Origin: Prochlorococcus marinus XMU1402
GTDB lineage: Bacteria > Cyanobacteriota > Cyanobacteriia > PCC-6307 > Cyanobiaceae
NCBI RefSeq assembly: GCF_017696205.1
Contig: NZ_JAAORD010000001.1
Span: 868,001 to 932,000, forward strand
DNA length: 64,000 nucleotides
Direction: 5' to 3'
The position numbers and the translations under genes are program-made. This document shows positions 34,264-44,877 of this stretch, piece by piece (the first letter of the stretch is position 1; each line of letters begins with the position of its first letter). The notes below the pieces were generated by a model. The model searched no databases. It saw only the letters and a list, made by a program, of their open reading frames with translations, and was not told where the DNA came from.

Positions 34264-34830
34264 ATGGAAGAAAATTTAAACAAAAATAATGAATTAAATA
34301 AAGAAATATCTGACAACACTACTAAATCAAATTCTGAGGAAATAAAAGGACCTAAATCAGAAGAAGTTGTCAATATGGATATAAATAATGTTGATTCTGA
34401 TACTAAAGTTGTTCTAAAAAATGAAATTAATACTCCCGAAGAACCTACAACAAAACCCAAAAAAGAACTCCCAGTAGAGAAAAAGCCTTTCCAAGAGTTT
34501 ATTAATATACACCTAATTCCTTCACTTACTGAGGAAATTAATCAAAGAGGATTAGAAATAAACAATATTAACCTCACTAACACAAATAGACCTATTGCTG
34601 GAGATAAATGTTGGGTAATAAATTGTGAAATAAAAGATACATGTAACTTTTGGTTATCCTTTGAGAAGGATGACATTAGTTCATTAAAAAGTATTTCTTT
34701 ATCAAAACCTAATCAAAAACCAAGTATTATTGAATCTTTTCTTATTGACGAAAAAAGAATTACCTTAAAATTAATTATTTCACGAGTTCTTCAAAGATTG
34801 AATGGACAAAAGTTAATAGGAGTTAACTAG
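34264..34830 (+). CDS. DUF2996 family protein
   Basis: A 188-residue protein with a disordered Asn/Glu/Lys-rich N-terminal half (to about residue 78) and a conserved folded C-terminal half starting KKPFQEFINIHLIPSL. It continues with RPIAGDKCWVINCEI, FWLSFEKDDI and SRVLQRLNGQKL. This domain is cyanobacteria-specific and of unknown role. It precedes acsF by 80 bases in the same direction. Confidence 0.8.
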   Translation: MEENLNKNNELNKEISDNTTKSNSEEIKGPKSEEVVNMDINNVDSDTKVVLKNEINTPEEPTTKPKKELPVEKKPFQEFINIHLIPSLTEEINQRGLEINNINLTNTNRPIAGDKCWVINCEIKDTCNFWLSFEKDDISSLKSISLSKPNQKPSIIESFLIDEKRITLKLIISRVLQRLNGQKLIGVN

Positions 34831-34910
34831 AAAAACAATAACACCAAGTTAACTTTTCCCTCGAAAATACAAATCATAGTAAATAATAGTATTAATAAAC
34901 CAAATAAAAA

Positions 34911-36095
34911 ATGGCTCAATCTACTGTTGAATCAAAAAATAAAAAAGAAATAAATAATGGAAAGGTACCTGCTAAGGAAACAATTTTGTCTCCAAGGTTT
35001 TATACAACAGACTTTGACGCGATGGCCAATATGGATCTTTCAATTAATAAAGAGGAATTAGAGGCTATATGCGAGGAATTTAGGAAAGATTATAATAGGC
35101 ATCATTTTGTAAGAAATAGTGAATTTGAAGGTGCTGCAGAAAAATTAGAACCTGAGACGAGAGAACTCTTTATAGATTTTCTAGAAGGAAGTTGCACTTC
35201 AGAATTTTCAGGATTTTTACTCTATAAGGAACTTAGCAAAAGGATTAAAGACAAAAACCCTCTTCTTGCCGAATGTTTTGCCCATATGGCCAGAGACGAA
35301 GCTAGGCATGCAGGTTTCCTGAATAAATCGATGAGTGATTTCGGGTTACAGTTAGATCTTGGCTTCTTAACCAAAAGCAAAGAATATACTTTTTTTGATC
35401 CAAGAAGTATTTTTTACGCAACATATTTATCGGAAAAAATTGGATATTGGAGATACATAGCGATTTATAGACATCTTGAAAAAAATCCAGAAAGCAAAAT
35501 TTTTCCACTTTTCAATTATTTTGAACGTTGGTGTCAAGATGAGAACAGACACGGAGACTTTTTTGATGCCTTGATTAAAGCACAACCTCGTTCTGTCCAA
35601 TCAATAAGTAATAAGCTCGATATAAAAATCTTTAAATTTAGTTTCACCCTAAATCATCCAATTTTTGATTATTTTCATAGATTTAGATACTACTTGAATA
35701 ACCTTCCTTTAACTAATAGGTTGTGGTCAAGATTCTTCTTATTAGCTGTTTTTGCAACTATGTATCTAAGAGATTTAGGAATAAAAAAAGATTTCTACAC
35801 TTCCTTAGGATTAGATGCTAGAGATTACGACCAATATGTTATTAACAAAACAAATGAAACTTCTGCTAGGGTTTTTCCTGTTGTACTAGATGTTTATGAT
35901 AAATCTTTTTATGGAAGATTAGATAAAATTGTAGAGAATAACAGGATTCTTTCCGATATTGCAAGCAGTGAGGGAAATACAGTATCTAAAACTTTTAAAA
36001 AATTACCTAAATATTTATCAAACGGTTACCAGTTATTGAGACTATACTTATTAAAACCTCTTGATAGTAAAGATTTCCAACCTTCGATTAGATAA
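34911..36095 (+). CDS. acsF: Mg-protoporphyrin IX monomethyl ester oxidative cyclase
   Basis: A 394-residue diiron enzyme that forms ring E of chlorophyll with O2. Diiron ligand motifs are [28 protein letters not shown] (EARH) and [13 protein letters not shown] (ENRH). The N-terminus carries [17 protein letters not shown], typical for AcsF/ChlE. Membrane-associated with thylakoid. Works downstream of ChlH (49005) in the same pathway. Normal length, ATG 34911. Confirms an oxygenic phototroph. Confidence 0.96.
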   Translation: MAQSTVESKNKKEINNGKVPAKETILSPRFYTTDFDAMANMDLSINKEELEAICEEFRKDYNRHHFVRNSEFEGAAEKLEPETRELFIDFLEGSCTSEFSGFLLYKELSKRIKDKNPLLAECFAHMARDEARHAGFLNKSMSDFGLQLDLGFLTKSKEYTFFDPRSIFYATYLSEKIGYWRYIAIYRHLEKNPESKIFPLFNYFERWCQDENRHGDFFDALIKAQPRSVQSISNKLDIKIFKFSFTLNHPIFDYFHRFRYYLNNLPLTNRLWSRFFLLAVFATMYLRDLGIKKDFYTSLGLDARDYDQYVINKTNETSARVFPVVLDVYDKSFYGRLDKIVENNRILSDIASSEGNTVSKTFKKLPKYLSNGYQLLRLYLLKPLDSKDFQPSIR

Positions 36096-36126
36096 TCTTT
36101 AATAGAGAGAAGATTTATAGACTCAT

Positions 36127-37551
36127 ATGCTTTCGTCACGAATCAAATCAAATGAAATCGTTTTTGGTAATTGCAATAAAGATTTATTAGAAGAGATTAT
36201 TTTCTATGGGATTGGACTTGGTGCTGATTTTGTTGAAATATTTATAGAGAATACTGACAACTCAAGTGTGTTAGCTGAAGAAGACTTTATTACAAGTGTA
36301 AGTCCATCATTTGGAAAGGGTGCTGGTATAAGAATCTTTAAAGAAAAAAAGGATGGATTTGTAAGTACAAATGATTTAACAAAGCATGGCTTGATGAGAT
36401 CAGTATCTCAAGCTATAGAGATGTTAGACATTACAGACAACAAACAAAGGGGGGGATTTAACGGTTTAAATAGGCATAGGGACTATACTTTATCCAAAAA
36501 AAAATGGATTTATGAAGTCCCATCAATTCATGAAATAAGTGAAAAACTATTAGTCAGTACGAAGTCATTAAAACAGAATAATAAAATAATAACTAGAAAA
36601 GCAAGTTACTCAAGAAATCTGCAAGAAGTAATTATAGCCTCTAGCGATGGAACCTATGCATCAGATATAAGGTTGCATCAAACAGTTGGACTAAACGTAA
36701 TTGCTAGTGATGCCCAATACAAATCTAGTGGAAGTAGAAGATTTGGATCTTCAGGAATGCCTAATGAATTCAGATTATGGGATCACGAAAAAGCAGCTAA
36801 TGATGTGTTTGAAAGTTCAATGAATATGTTGTATGCAGATTATGTTGATGCGGGACAAATGCCTGTTGTATTAGCTAATAAGTTTGGGGGAGTTATATTC
36901 CACGAAGCCTGCGGTCATTTACTTGAAACTACTCAAATAGAGAGAGGTACAACGCCATTTGAGAATAAATTAAATGAAAAAATTGCCCATGAATCTGTAA
37001 CAGCAATTGATGAAGGGATATCTGAAGGATCCTTTGGTTCATTATCAGTAGATGATGAAGGCATGGAACCAGAAAAATCAGTTCTTATTAAAAAAGGAAT
37101 TTTAAAAAAATTCATTTCAGACAGGGCAGGTGAATTAAGAACTGGCCATAAAAGAACAGGGAGTGGAAGAAGACAAAATTATTCTTTTGCTGCAGCTTCA
37201 AGAATGAGAAATACCTATATAGCTAAAGGTGAGCACTCCAAAGAGGATTTAATCAATAGTATTAGTGATGGTCTTTACTGCAAATCAATGGGTGGTGGCA
37301 GTGTAGGTGCTACAGGTCAATTTAATTTTGCGGTAGAAGAAGGATATCTTATTAAAAATGGAAAATTAACTAATCCAGTAAAAGGAGCAACTTTGATTGG
37401 TGAAGCTAAAGAAGTTATGCCAAAAATATCAATGTGCGGAAATGACCTCGAATTAGCTCCTGGATTCTGTGGATCTATTAGTGGGAGTGTCAACGTAACT
37501 GTTGGCCAACCTCATATAAAGGTTGATTCAATCACAGTAGGCGGAAGATAG
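36127..37551 (+). CDS. tldD: TldD-family zinc metalloprotease subunit
   Basis: A 474-residue TldD. The catalytic zinc motif is HEACGH at residues 259-264 (GGVIFHEACGHLLETT). A C-terminal beta domain with GGGSVGATGQFNFAV and GSVNVTVGQPHIKVD follows. TldD pairs with TldE to make a heterodimeric exopeptidase that trims unfolded or leader peptides. tldE starts three bases after its stop, so they are cotranscribed. Confidence 0.93.
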   Translation: MLSSRIKSNEIVFGNCNKDLLEEIIFYGIGLGADFVEIFIENTDNSSVLAEEDFITSVSPSFGKGAGIRIFKEKKDGFVSTNDLTKHGLMRSVSQAIEMLDITDNKQRGGFNGLNRHRDYTLSKKKWIYEVPSIHEISEKLLVSTKSLKQNNKIITRKASYSRNLQEVIIASSDGTYASDIRLHQTVGLNVIASDAQYKSSGSRRFGSSGMPNEFRLWDHEKAANDVFESSMNMLYADYVDAGQMPVVLANKFGGVIFHEACGHLLETTQIERGTTPFENKLNEKIAHESVTAIDEGISEGSFGSLSVDDEGMEPEKSVLIKKGILKKFISDRAGELRTGHKRTGSGRRQNYSFAAASRMRNTYIAKGEHSKEDLINSISDGLYCKSMGGGSVGATGQFNFAVEEGYLIKNGKLTNPVKGATLIGEAKEVMPKISMCGNDLELAPGFCGSISGSVNVTVGQPHIKVDSITVGGR

Positions 37552-37554
37552 GTA

Positions 37555-38907
37555 ATGAATTCAAGAGAAATTACAACTCAAATCTCTAAAGCTGCAGATT
37601 TCCTTAATCTTAAAAAATGGGATTATGGTGCGAGCTTTTCTAATGATTATTCTGTGCAAGTAGATAAAGGTGAGGCTAAACAACTTAAGGCTTCACAAAA
37701 GCAAATTTTAACTTTAAGAGTTTGGAACGAATCTAATTTAGTTGGTATTACAACAACAAGTGATATCAGTGAATCTGGTATTAAAAAGGCTCTTAATCAA
37801 GCAAATATTGCATCTGATTTTGGCAACAAGAATGAAAGTACTGAATTCTCACCACTAGCCAAGGATCCTATTGAAGCTAAGGACACAAAAAAAAGAAATC
37901 CTGTTGGAATTAAAAAATTACTTACGCTTTTAAGAGAAGCAGAAGTAAAATTGTTAGATAGTCATGAATCTATAAAATCTGTTCCATATAATGGTCTATC
38001 TGAGAGTTTTTATGAAAGAGTTTACGCAAATAGTGATGGTGCCTATCGGAGTTATACCAAAAGTCAAGCTGCACTTTATTTATATGCAAGAGCAGAAGAG
38101 AACAATAAAAAACCCCGTAGCTCAGGTTCCGTAAAACTTGGATATGGAGTAGAAGATATAGATATAGATTTGTGCATTAAAGAAGCTTCTAATAAAACAA
38201 TTTCTCATTTAAATTATTCATCTGTTAAAACTGATAAATATTTAATATGTTTTTCCCCAGAGTCATTTTTAACTATCATAAATGCCTTTAGTTCAATGTT
38301 TAATGCTAGAAGCATTTTAGATGGAGTGAGTTTATCTAATAAAAATTCTATTGGAGAGAAGCTATCTACAGAAGCACTTAATATTTATGATGATGGTCTT
38401 CACGAAAAGAATATCTCTTCATCACCATTTGATGGAGAGGGAACCCCTACCAAAAGACTATGTTTAATTAACAGAGGGAAAATTGAAAATTTTATACATT
38501 CTGAATCAACTGCAAGAATATTTAACACAATCCCCACAGGCCACGCTGGACTAGGATCAAAAGTTTCAGTATCTCCAGATTGGATAGTAGTTGAGAAATC
38601 AGAGGAAAACTTTGATCTCAAAACATCATTAGATCACACTACTTATGAGGGAGAATTTGTTTATATTGAAGAGCTAAATGCAATCCATGCAGGTGTCAGA
38701 GCAAGTCAAGGCTCATTTTCACTTCCATTTGATGGATGGCTTTATAAAAACGGCACAAAAATTTCAATTGAATCTGCAACTGTTGCTGGGGATATTAAAT
38801 ATCTTTTGAAAAATATCATAAATATCGAATCAAAACAGGAGGTAACAACCAGTGGGATTTCTCCACATATATGGGTAGATGAATTGTCAATAACTGGCGA
38901 CGCGTGA
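37555..38907 (+). CDS. tldE: TldE/PmbA-family non-catalytic protease partner
   Basis: A 450-residue TldE/PmbA with family blocks such as GIKKALNQANIASDFG, PYNGLSESFYERVYANSDG and HTTYEGEFVYIEELNAIHAG near 365. It lacks the HExxH zinc motif, as expected for this subunit, and partners TldD. Its TGA overlaps the GTG of fmt by four bases, giving a tldD-tldE-fmt run. Confidence 0.9.
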   Translation: MNSREITTQISKAADFLNLKKWDYGASFSNDYSVQVDKGEAKQLKASQKQILTLRVWNESNLVGITTTSDISESGIKKALNQANIASDFGNKNESTEFSPLAKDPIEAKDTKKRNPVGIKKLLTLLREAEVKLLDSHESIKSVPYNGLSESFYERVYANSDGAYRSYTKSQAALYLYARAEENNKKPRSSGSVKLGYGVEDIDIDLCIKEASNKTISHLNYSSVKTDKYLICFSPESFLTIINAFSSMFNARSILDGVSLSNKNSIGEKLSTEALNIYDDGLHEKNISSSPFDGEGTPTKRLCLINRGKIENFIHSESTARIFNTIPTGHAGLGSKVSVSPDWIVVEKSEENFDLKTSLDHTTYEGEFVYIEELNAIHAGVRASQGSFSLPFDGWLYKNGTKISIESATVAGDIKYLLKNIINIESKQEVTTSGISPHIWVDELSITGDA

Positions 38908-39890
38908 AAATTATATTCTGGGGTACACCTGAATATTCTCTTGCGAGCCTTGATATTTTTAATAAATCTAAACACGAGGTAATTGCAGTAGTTAGCCAAC
39001 CGGATAAGAAAAGATCTAGAGGAAGTAAATTAATATCTTCACCAGTTAAAAGATTTGCCGAGCAAGAATCTATAAAAATTTTTACTCCAGAAAAAATAAG
39101 GGGTAATATACAATTTATCAATGAACTTAAATTACTATCTTGTGATTTGTTTATTGTTATTGCTTATGGGAAAATTTTACCCAAAGAGATATTAGAAATT
39201 CCAAAACTTGGTTGTTGGAATGCACATGCTTCATTACTGCCAAGATGGCGTGGTGCTGCTCCAATCCAATGGTCCCTAATGAAAGGCGATGAATTTACTG
39301 GAGTAGGAATTATGAAAATGAATGAGGGACTAGATACTGGAGACTTATTGTTGGAAGAAAAAATTAAAATCGATGATAATGATAATTTAAATACACTTAC
39401 AGGAAAACTTAGTAATTTATCTGCAAAATTATTTTTAAATGCCACATCTTTACTTGAAGATAATATTAAAAAAAAAATTAATACTCAATTAACAAAACAA
39501 TATACTCTTGGAAGAGAAGTTACATACGCAAGAATGATTGAAAAATTAGACTTTAAAGTTGATTGGGGTAATGAGGCAATTATAATTTCTCGACAAATAA
39601 AAGCTTTATACCCACGAGCAAATACAACATTTAAAGGTAAGAACCTAAAAATAATTAAAATCAAAGTTTTGAGTAGTGATAAAATTAAAAATGAAAATTC
39701 CCTTTTCATCAGCAATTATTCAAGGCCTGGTATTATTCTTGCTGTCATAGAAAATGAAGGAATAATAATTTCAACTAAAACTGATCCGATTATTTTGTTA
39801 GAAGCAAAACTTGAAGGCAAAAATATATCCAGCAAAAATCAATTGATACAACAGTTAAAGCCAAAAGTAGGTGAATATCTCTCTGACTAA
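38904..39890 (+). CDS. fmt: Methionyl-tRNA formyltransferase
   Basis: A 328-residue Fmt with GTG start at 38904 in the GTGA overlap with tldE. N-terminal MKIIFWGTPEYSLASLD, then WNAHASLLPRWRGAAPIQW with Asn106 and His108 as the expected active-site residues, and NEGLDTGDLL with the catalytic Asp. The C-terminal OB-like domain binds the initiator tRNA. The initiator tRNA-fMet is at 62716. It formylates Met-tRNA before translation initiation. Confidence 0.95.
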   Translation: MKIIFWGTPEYSLASLDIFNKSKHEVIAVVSQPDKKRSRGSKLISSPVKRFAEQESIKIFTPEKIRGNIQFINELKLLSCDLFIVIAYGKILPKEILEIPKLGCWNAHASLLPRWRGAAPIQWSLMKGDEFTGVGIMKMNEGLDTGDLLLEEKIKIDDNDNLNTLTGKLSNLSAKLFLNATSLLEDNIKKKINTQLTKQYTLGREVTYARMIEKLDFKVDWGNEAIIISRQIKALYPRANTTFKGKNLKIIKIKVLSSDKIKNENSLFISNYSRPGIILAVIENEGIIISTKTDPIILLEAKLEGKNISSKNQLIQQLKPKVGEYLSD

Positions 39891-40597
39891 GTTCTAGATT
39901 CTTTTTTAGAGAATCCCCAAATAAAAGCAAAAATAATCAAAATATAAAAATAATAGTCTGGAAGAATAGTCTCTTTAATTAAAGTATTTAGTAAAAGCTT
40001 AATCCCAATAATTAAAATCGCTACGTAACCGGCTGTTTCTAATCTAGAAAATATATCGAGAAGTTTTAGAAAAATCCCCGAGGTAAATCTTAATGCCAAT
40101 ACCCCAATTACTGCTCCAAAAATAATTAAAATGTATTGATCGCTGATAGCTACTGCAGTAGTAATACTGTCAATGGAAAATGCAAAATCAGTAATTGAAA
40201 GAAGCGCTACAACCCTTAAGAACTTAAAATTTTTTTTATTAATATCTGACCCGTTTTCAGCGTTTTCAATATCTGAATTTAAAAAAACATTAGAGAAAAA
40301 TAAGTATATTAAATAAAAACCAGCAAAAACCCTAATAAGAATAAATTTTAGAAGAACATTGGATAATATGATAAGAATAATTCTAAATAATAAAGATATT
40401 GTTATGCCAATATTTAAGGCTCTTGACCTTAATTCTGTACTGTCGAGGGATTTAGTAAGAGAAGCTAGTGCGACAGCATTATCAGCCGACAATAATAATT
40501 CTAGAGCAATTAATATTGGTAAAAGTGTAAAAATTTCGGACCAACTGTCTACCTGATCTAGTGTTGGTATAAATGAATTTATTGCGGCTGAATCCAT
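39887..40597 (-). CDS. terC: TerC-family integral membrane protein
   Basis: A 236-residue membrane protein with about seven helices and the TerC signature: ALELLLSADNAVALASLTK near residue 32 and SITDFAFSIDSITTAVAIS near 132, with paired acidic residues in the membrane. TerC proteins transport metals (Mn efflux in bacteria) and in plants aid thylakoid protein insertion. Overlaps the end of fmt by four bases, convergent. Confidence 0.9.
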   Translation of the reverse strand: MDSAAINSFIPTLDQVDSWSEIFTLLPILIALELLLSADNAVALASLTKSLDSTELRSRALNIGITISLLFRIILIILSNVLLKFILIRVFAGFYLIYLFFSNVFLNSDIENAENGSDINKKNFKFLRVVALLSITDFAFSIDSITTAVAISDQYILIIFGAVIGVLALRFTSGIFLKLLDIFSRLETAGYVAILIIGIKLLLNTLIKETILPDYYFYILIIFAFIWGFSKKESRT

Positions 40598-40671
40598 CGA
40601 ATATTATTCACAATCAGTATAAAATCTAATATAATGGATCGGTTATTTGTAATCAAGATTGATAACTATAA

Positions 40672-43600
40672 ATGAGTTTAAATACTTTGGTTGATTATAT
40701 TTCGAACTCACAAATTACTTCTGAATTAATAAAAAGAATTTCAAAAAAAAATGAATTAAATATTGTTGGTTCAAGTAGATATGCAAAATCAATAATCCTA
40801 GATAGTATTGCAAAAAAAGAGAAAAAAAATATATTACTAATTTGTCCTAATGTAGAAATTGCCTACAAATGGATTGGTTATTTTGAAAGTATAAATGATA
40901 AAAAAGTTTTATATTATCCTCCAACAGAACATCTACCATACGCATCAATTAATAAATCCAAAGAGATTGAATTTAGTCAGCTTACAGTTTTATCCAAATT
41001 AATAAAAAAAGAGAGAAAGGAACTTAATATCGTTATATCAACAGAGAGATCACTACAACCTCATCTATTAAATAAAAACTTATTTATTGAAAACAAGTTA
41101 GATTTACAAAAGGGTGTTCGAATCGAGATTCAAGAATTAGCAAAAAAACTTACTTTGCTGGGCTATACAAAGGAAAATGTAACTTCAACAGAAGGATTTT
41201 GGAGTAGGAGAGGGGAAATAATAGATATTTATCCTGTCAATAATGAGTTTCCTGTAAGATTAGAATTTTTTGATAATGTAGTTGACAAGATAAGAGAATA
41301 TGATCCCCATTCGCAGAAAACATTAGAAAGTATCAATAATATTGAAATAATACAGGCTGGGTTGGATTTGCTAATAAAAGACAAGTTAAATAATTTATCT
41401 AAGAATAGTATTTTTAATTCAGAAGATATAAAAAAAAATAATCTTGATCGTTATTTAGGAATAATTGAAAAAGAACCATCAAATATAATAGATTTTATAA
41501 ATAGGGAAACAATTCTTGTAATTGATGAATTAGAAGATTGTAAAAAATTTGCTAATAATTGGTATCTAGATTCAGAAAGTAATTTTGATAATTGTTCTTA
41601 TGAAATAAATGAGAACCTTAAAAATAATGATATTAATTTAGAGGCCAAACCTAATTTGCATTTAAAGTTAGACGAAATATTAAATTCACTAGAAAATTTT
41701 AATTTAATAAAATTATATGAATTTGAATCTAAGGACAATATTGAAAATAGATTTTTATTAAACGATAAAAGATTAAATTCATACTCTAAAAATATAGGAA
41801 AATTATCAAATGATATAAATAAAAATATAAAAAACAAAGAAAAAGTATGGATATTATCAGCACAGCCATTGAGAACTAAGACTTTACTATTTGAGCACGA
41901 ATGTAATACAAACTTCTTAAAAAATCCTGATGATATTGATGAAGCATTTAAGTCAATTAACAACTCAACCCCTTTAATTATAAAAAATAAGAACAATTAT
42001 GAAATTGAGGGTTTTTATCTTCCTATGTGGAAAGTTGTCCTCATAACAGATAAAGAATTATTTTCACAACAATATCTTTTTAATAATGTATTCATAAGAA
42101 GAAAAAAAATAAGTGTAAATTCAAATATAAATGTTAACAAGATTACTCCAGGTGATTTCATAGTTCATAAAAATCATGGAATAGGAAAATTTTTAAAAAT
42201 AGAAAAAATAAATATAACTGGAGACGCAAGAGATTATCTAGTCATTCAGTATCAAGATGGGAAGATAAGTGTTGCCGCTGATCAACTCAGTAGTGTTAAC
42301 AGATATAGATCAAGCGGAAAAATAAAACCAAAAATAAATAAATTAGGAGGGACAGAATGGGAAAGAATAAAAGATAGAAATAAGAAACAAATCAAAAAAG
42401 TTGCTGTAGATATCTTAAAACTTTATGCGAAAAGAGAAAAATTAAAGGGGCACATTTACCCAGAAGATGGTCCTTGGCAAGATGAATTAGAGGAATCATT
42501 CCCTTATCAACCAACACCAGATCAAATTACTGCTGTAAAAGAAATAAAATCTGATATGGAAAGCGATAAGCCAATGGACAGGTTAGTTTGTGGAGATGTA
42601 GGATTTGGTAAGACAGAGGTCGCTGTTAGGGCCATATTCAAGGCAATTACATCAGGCAAGCAGGTAATATTACTAGCACCTACAACAATCTTAGCTCAGC
42701 AACATTGGAGAACAATAAATAATAGATTTTCACCTTATCCAATAAAGGTTTCATTACTCAATAGATTCAAAACTCCCAATGAGAGAAAGGAAATTTATGC
42801 AGGGTTAAAAAATAACAAAATTGATCTAGTAGTTGCTACCCACCAAATATTAGGCAAAGAAATCGAAATAAAAAACTTAGGACTACTTGTTATTGATGAA
42901 GAACAAAGATTTGGAGTAAGACAAAAAGAAAAAATTAAAAAAATAAAAACTAACATAGATGTTTTAACTCTCTCGGCAACTCCAATTCCAAGAACTCTTT
43001 ATATGAGTTTATCTGGACTGAGACAAATGAGTTTACTAAATACTCCACCTCCATCAAGAAGATCAATAAAAACATATTTATCTGAAATAGATATGGATGT
43101 TATAAGAACTGCAATTAACCAAGAACTTGATAGGGGAGGTCAAATATTTTATGTTCTTCCAAGAATTTCTGATATTGATCAAGCTGTAAACAAATTAAAA
43201 AATATGTTTCCCAGCTTAAAATTTATTGTTGCTCATGGACAAATGAATGAAACAGAGCTTGAAAATGCAATGATTGCCTTTAATAATGGAGAAGTAGATC
43301 TAATGATATGCACAACAATAATTGAAAGTGGATTAGACATCCCTAAAGTAAATACAATAATTATTGAAGATTCTCACAAATTTGGGCTTTCACAACTTTA
43401 CCAACTTAGAGGAAGAGTTGGTAGAAGCGGTGTACAAGCACATGCTTGGTTATTTTATCCAAATATAAATAAAATTAATAATGCTGCAAAACAAAGATTG
43501 AAAGCGATAAAAGATTTTTCGGAACTAGGAAGTGGATACGAACTTGCAATGAAAGATATGGAAATAAGAGGTGTTGGAAGTTTACTTGGAGAAGAACAAA

Positions 43601-44184
43601 GTGGAAAGGTTAATGCTATTGGATATGATTTATACATAGAAATGCTCCATGAGGCTATTTCAGAAATAAGTGGGCAAGAAATACCTGAAGTTAGCGATAC
43701 ACAAATAGATCTCCCAATAAATGCATTTATACCTGCAACATGGATATTAAATAGGGTAGAGAAACTTGAGGCTTACAAATCTGCTACTGAATGTTCAAAT
43801 AATAATGAATTAACTGAATTAGCTACGGACTGGGTTAATAGATATGGAACCTTACCTCAACCAGTCGAGTCCTTAATTATGATCATGAGACTAAAACTTC
43901 TTGCAAAAAAATGTGGTTTTAGTAAGATCAAACTCAAAAAGCCAAACATCTTGATAGAGACCAAATTAAAAAATTCTACTTTTAAAATTCTTAAAAATTC
44001 TTTAGCAAGTAGTGTTCAAAATAAATTTAATTTTGATGAAGGAGAACAATTATCAGTCATAACGATAAGGGGATTAGGAGTAACTGAAATTCAAAATCAA
44101 ATTGATCAACTAATCTTGTGGTTTGGATCTTTTGAAAGAGAAATAAAGAATTTCGATAAAGAACTTCTTATTAAAAGAGAATAA
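40672..44184 (+). CDS. mfd: Transcription-repair coupling factor Mfd
   Basis: A 1170-residue Mfd that removes RNA polymerase stalled at DNA damage and recruits UvrA. Order: UvrB-like N-terminal region with TSTEGFWSRRGEIIDIYPV, RNA polymerase-interaction domain with GDFIVHKNHGIGKFLKIE near 500. RecG-like helicase motor follows with Walker A GDVGFGKTE (641-649), DEEQ box at 742 (IDEEQRFGVRQ) and motif VI LRGRVGRSG, and a C-terminal TRCF domain. Slightly longer and more divergent than in E. coli, with Asn/Lys-rich middle part. ATG 40672. Confidence 0.96.
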   Translation: MSLNTLVDYISNSQITSELIKRISKKNELNIVGSSRYAKSIILDSIAKKEKKNILLICPNVEIAYKWIGYFESINDKKVLYYPPTEHLPYASINKSKEIEFSQLTVLSKLIKKERKELNIVISTERSLQPHLLNKNLFIENKLDLQKGVRIEIQELAKKLTLLGYTKENVTSTEGFWSRRGEIIDIYPVNNEFPVRLEFFDNVVDKIREYDPHSQKTLESINNIEIIQAGLDLLIKDKLNNLSKNSIFNSEDIKKNNLDRYLGIIEKEPSNIIDFINRETILVIDELEDCKKFANNWYLDSESNFDNCSYEINENLKNNDINLEAKPNLHLKLDEILNSLENFNLIKLYEFESKDNIENRFLLNDKRLNSYSKNIGKLSNDINKNIKNKEKVWILSAQPLRTKTLLFEHECNTNFLKNPDDIDEAFKSINNSTPLIIKNKNNYEIEGFYLPMWKVVLITDKELFSQQYLFNNVFIRRKKISVNSNINVNKITPGDFIVHKNHGIGKFLKIEKINITGDARDYLVIQYQDGKISVAADQLSSVNRYRSSGKIKPKINKLGGTEWERIKDRNKKQIKKVAVDILKLYAKREKLKGHIYPEDGPWQDELEESFPYQPTPDQITAVKEIKSDMESDKPMDRLVCGDVGFGKTEVAVRAIFKAITSGKQVILLAPTTILAQQHWRTINNRFSPYPIKVSLLNRFKTPNERKEIYAGLKNNKIDLVVATHQILGKEIEIKNLGLLVIDEEQRFGVRQKEKIKKIKTNIDVLTLSATPIPRTLYMSLSGLRQMSLLNTPPPSRRSIKTYLSEIDMDVIRTAINQELDRGGQIFYVLPRISDIDQAVNKLKNMFPSLKFIVAHGQMNETELENAMIAFNNGEVDLMICTTIIESGLDIPKVNTIIIEDSHKFGLSQLYQLRGRVGRSGVQAHAWLFYPNINKINNAAKQRLKAIKDFSELGSGYELAMKDMEIRGVGSLLGEEQSGKVNAIGYDLYIEMLHEAISEISGQEIPEVSDTQIDLPINAFIPATWILNRVEKLEAYKSATECSNNNELTELATDWVNRYGTLPQPVESLIMIMRLKLLAKKCGFSKIKLKKPNILIETKLKNSTFKILKNSLASSVQNKFNFDEGEQLSVITIRGLGVTEIQNQIDQLILWFGSFEREIKNFDKELLIKRE

Positions 44185-44257
44185 ATTATTAAATTATTGT
44201 ATAAAACACGCGAAAGAGTTTGATTTCGGTTAGGTTTAAAAAAATTTTTTTGTTTTT

Positions 44258-44419
44258 ATGGGAGAATATATAGACGTCGGAATTCAAACTACTATTTTAC
44301 CTTTATCAATTATTGTTTCGTCAATTTTACTTGGCATATATGCCCTATTTGGAGAAGAGACAGAAAATGATGATGATGATTCTGACTCTGGAAGTGGTGG
44401 TCTAATGCAGCCTATTTGA
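44258..44419 (+). CDS. Small membrane protein with acidic tail, 53 aa
   Basis: ATG 44258 to TGA 44419. One hydrophobic helix (TTILPLSIIVSSILLGIYAL) and then an acidic Asp-rich tail (ETENDDDDSDSGSGG). It follows mfd by 73 bases. The helix plus acidic tail is typical of small conserved thylakoid or inner-membrane proteins in marine cyanobacteria; function unknown. Confidence 0.65.
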   Translation: MGEYIDVGIQTTILPLSIIVSSILLGIYALFGEETENDDDDSDSGSGGLMQPI

Positions 44420-44421
44420 GT

Positions 44422-44790
44422 TTATTTATAAATTATTTGTTTTGACTTCCTCTTAGAGATCCTAAATAATCTATAAATAGAACCTATCATTAAAATAAGA
44501 GCAGTAAAAGAAGAGACAAAAATAAATACCACCAAGAATATTTCATAAATATATGAGAAAAGATCAATTATTAATGAGAAAAATTTATTAAGTGTGGAGG
44601 GTAAATTTTGCAGAAGTAAATTTTTATTAGGAATTAAATAATTTATATAAACTAAAAAAACACTCAAAATAAACAAAAAGAAAGATTCTGTAAATAGTCT
44701 TCTTTTAGATTTTCTTCTTAAATTTAATTTTTTTTTAAAAATGTATTTATCAGACTTAATATTCAAATTTGGGATGTTTAAATCTGCCAT
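44422..44790 (-). CDS. Two-helix membrane protein, unknown
   Basis: A 122-residue protein. A basic N-terminus (FKKKLNLRRKSKRRL) is followed by two hydrophobic segments (FFLFILSVFLVYINYLI and FLVVFIFVSSFTALILMIG) and a basic end. No family recognised. Its stop lies two bases from the convergent gene at 44258. It is the last gene of the minus-strand run that starts with dapB. Confidence 0.65.
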   Translation of the reverse strand: MADLNIPNLNIKSDKYIFKKKLNLRRKSKRRLFTESFFLFILSVFLVYINYLIPNKNLLLQNLPSTLNKFFSLIIDLFSYIYEIFLVVFIFVSSFTALILMIGSIYRLFRISKRKSKQIIYK

Positions 44791-44877
44791 ATATCAAAAC
44801 TAAAAAATAAATTAATAATTACTCTGAAAGAAATTAATCTATAATATCGTGTTTGTATTTAATATGCTAATGAATCT

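Noticed and set aside
41598-41996. 132-codon antisense ORF inside mfd
   Set aside because: Phe/Ser/Leu-rich shadow of a strongly supported gene in AT-rich DNA; no domain pattern.
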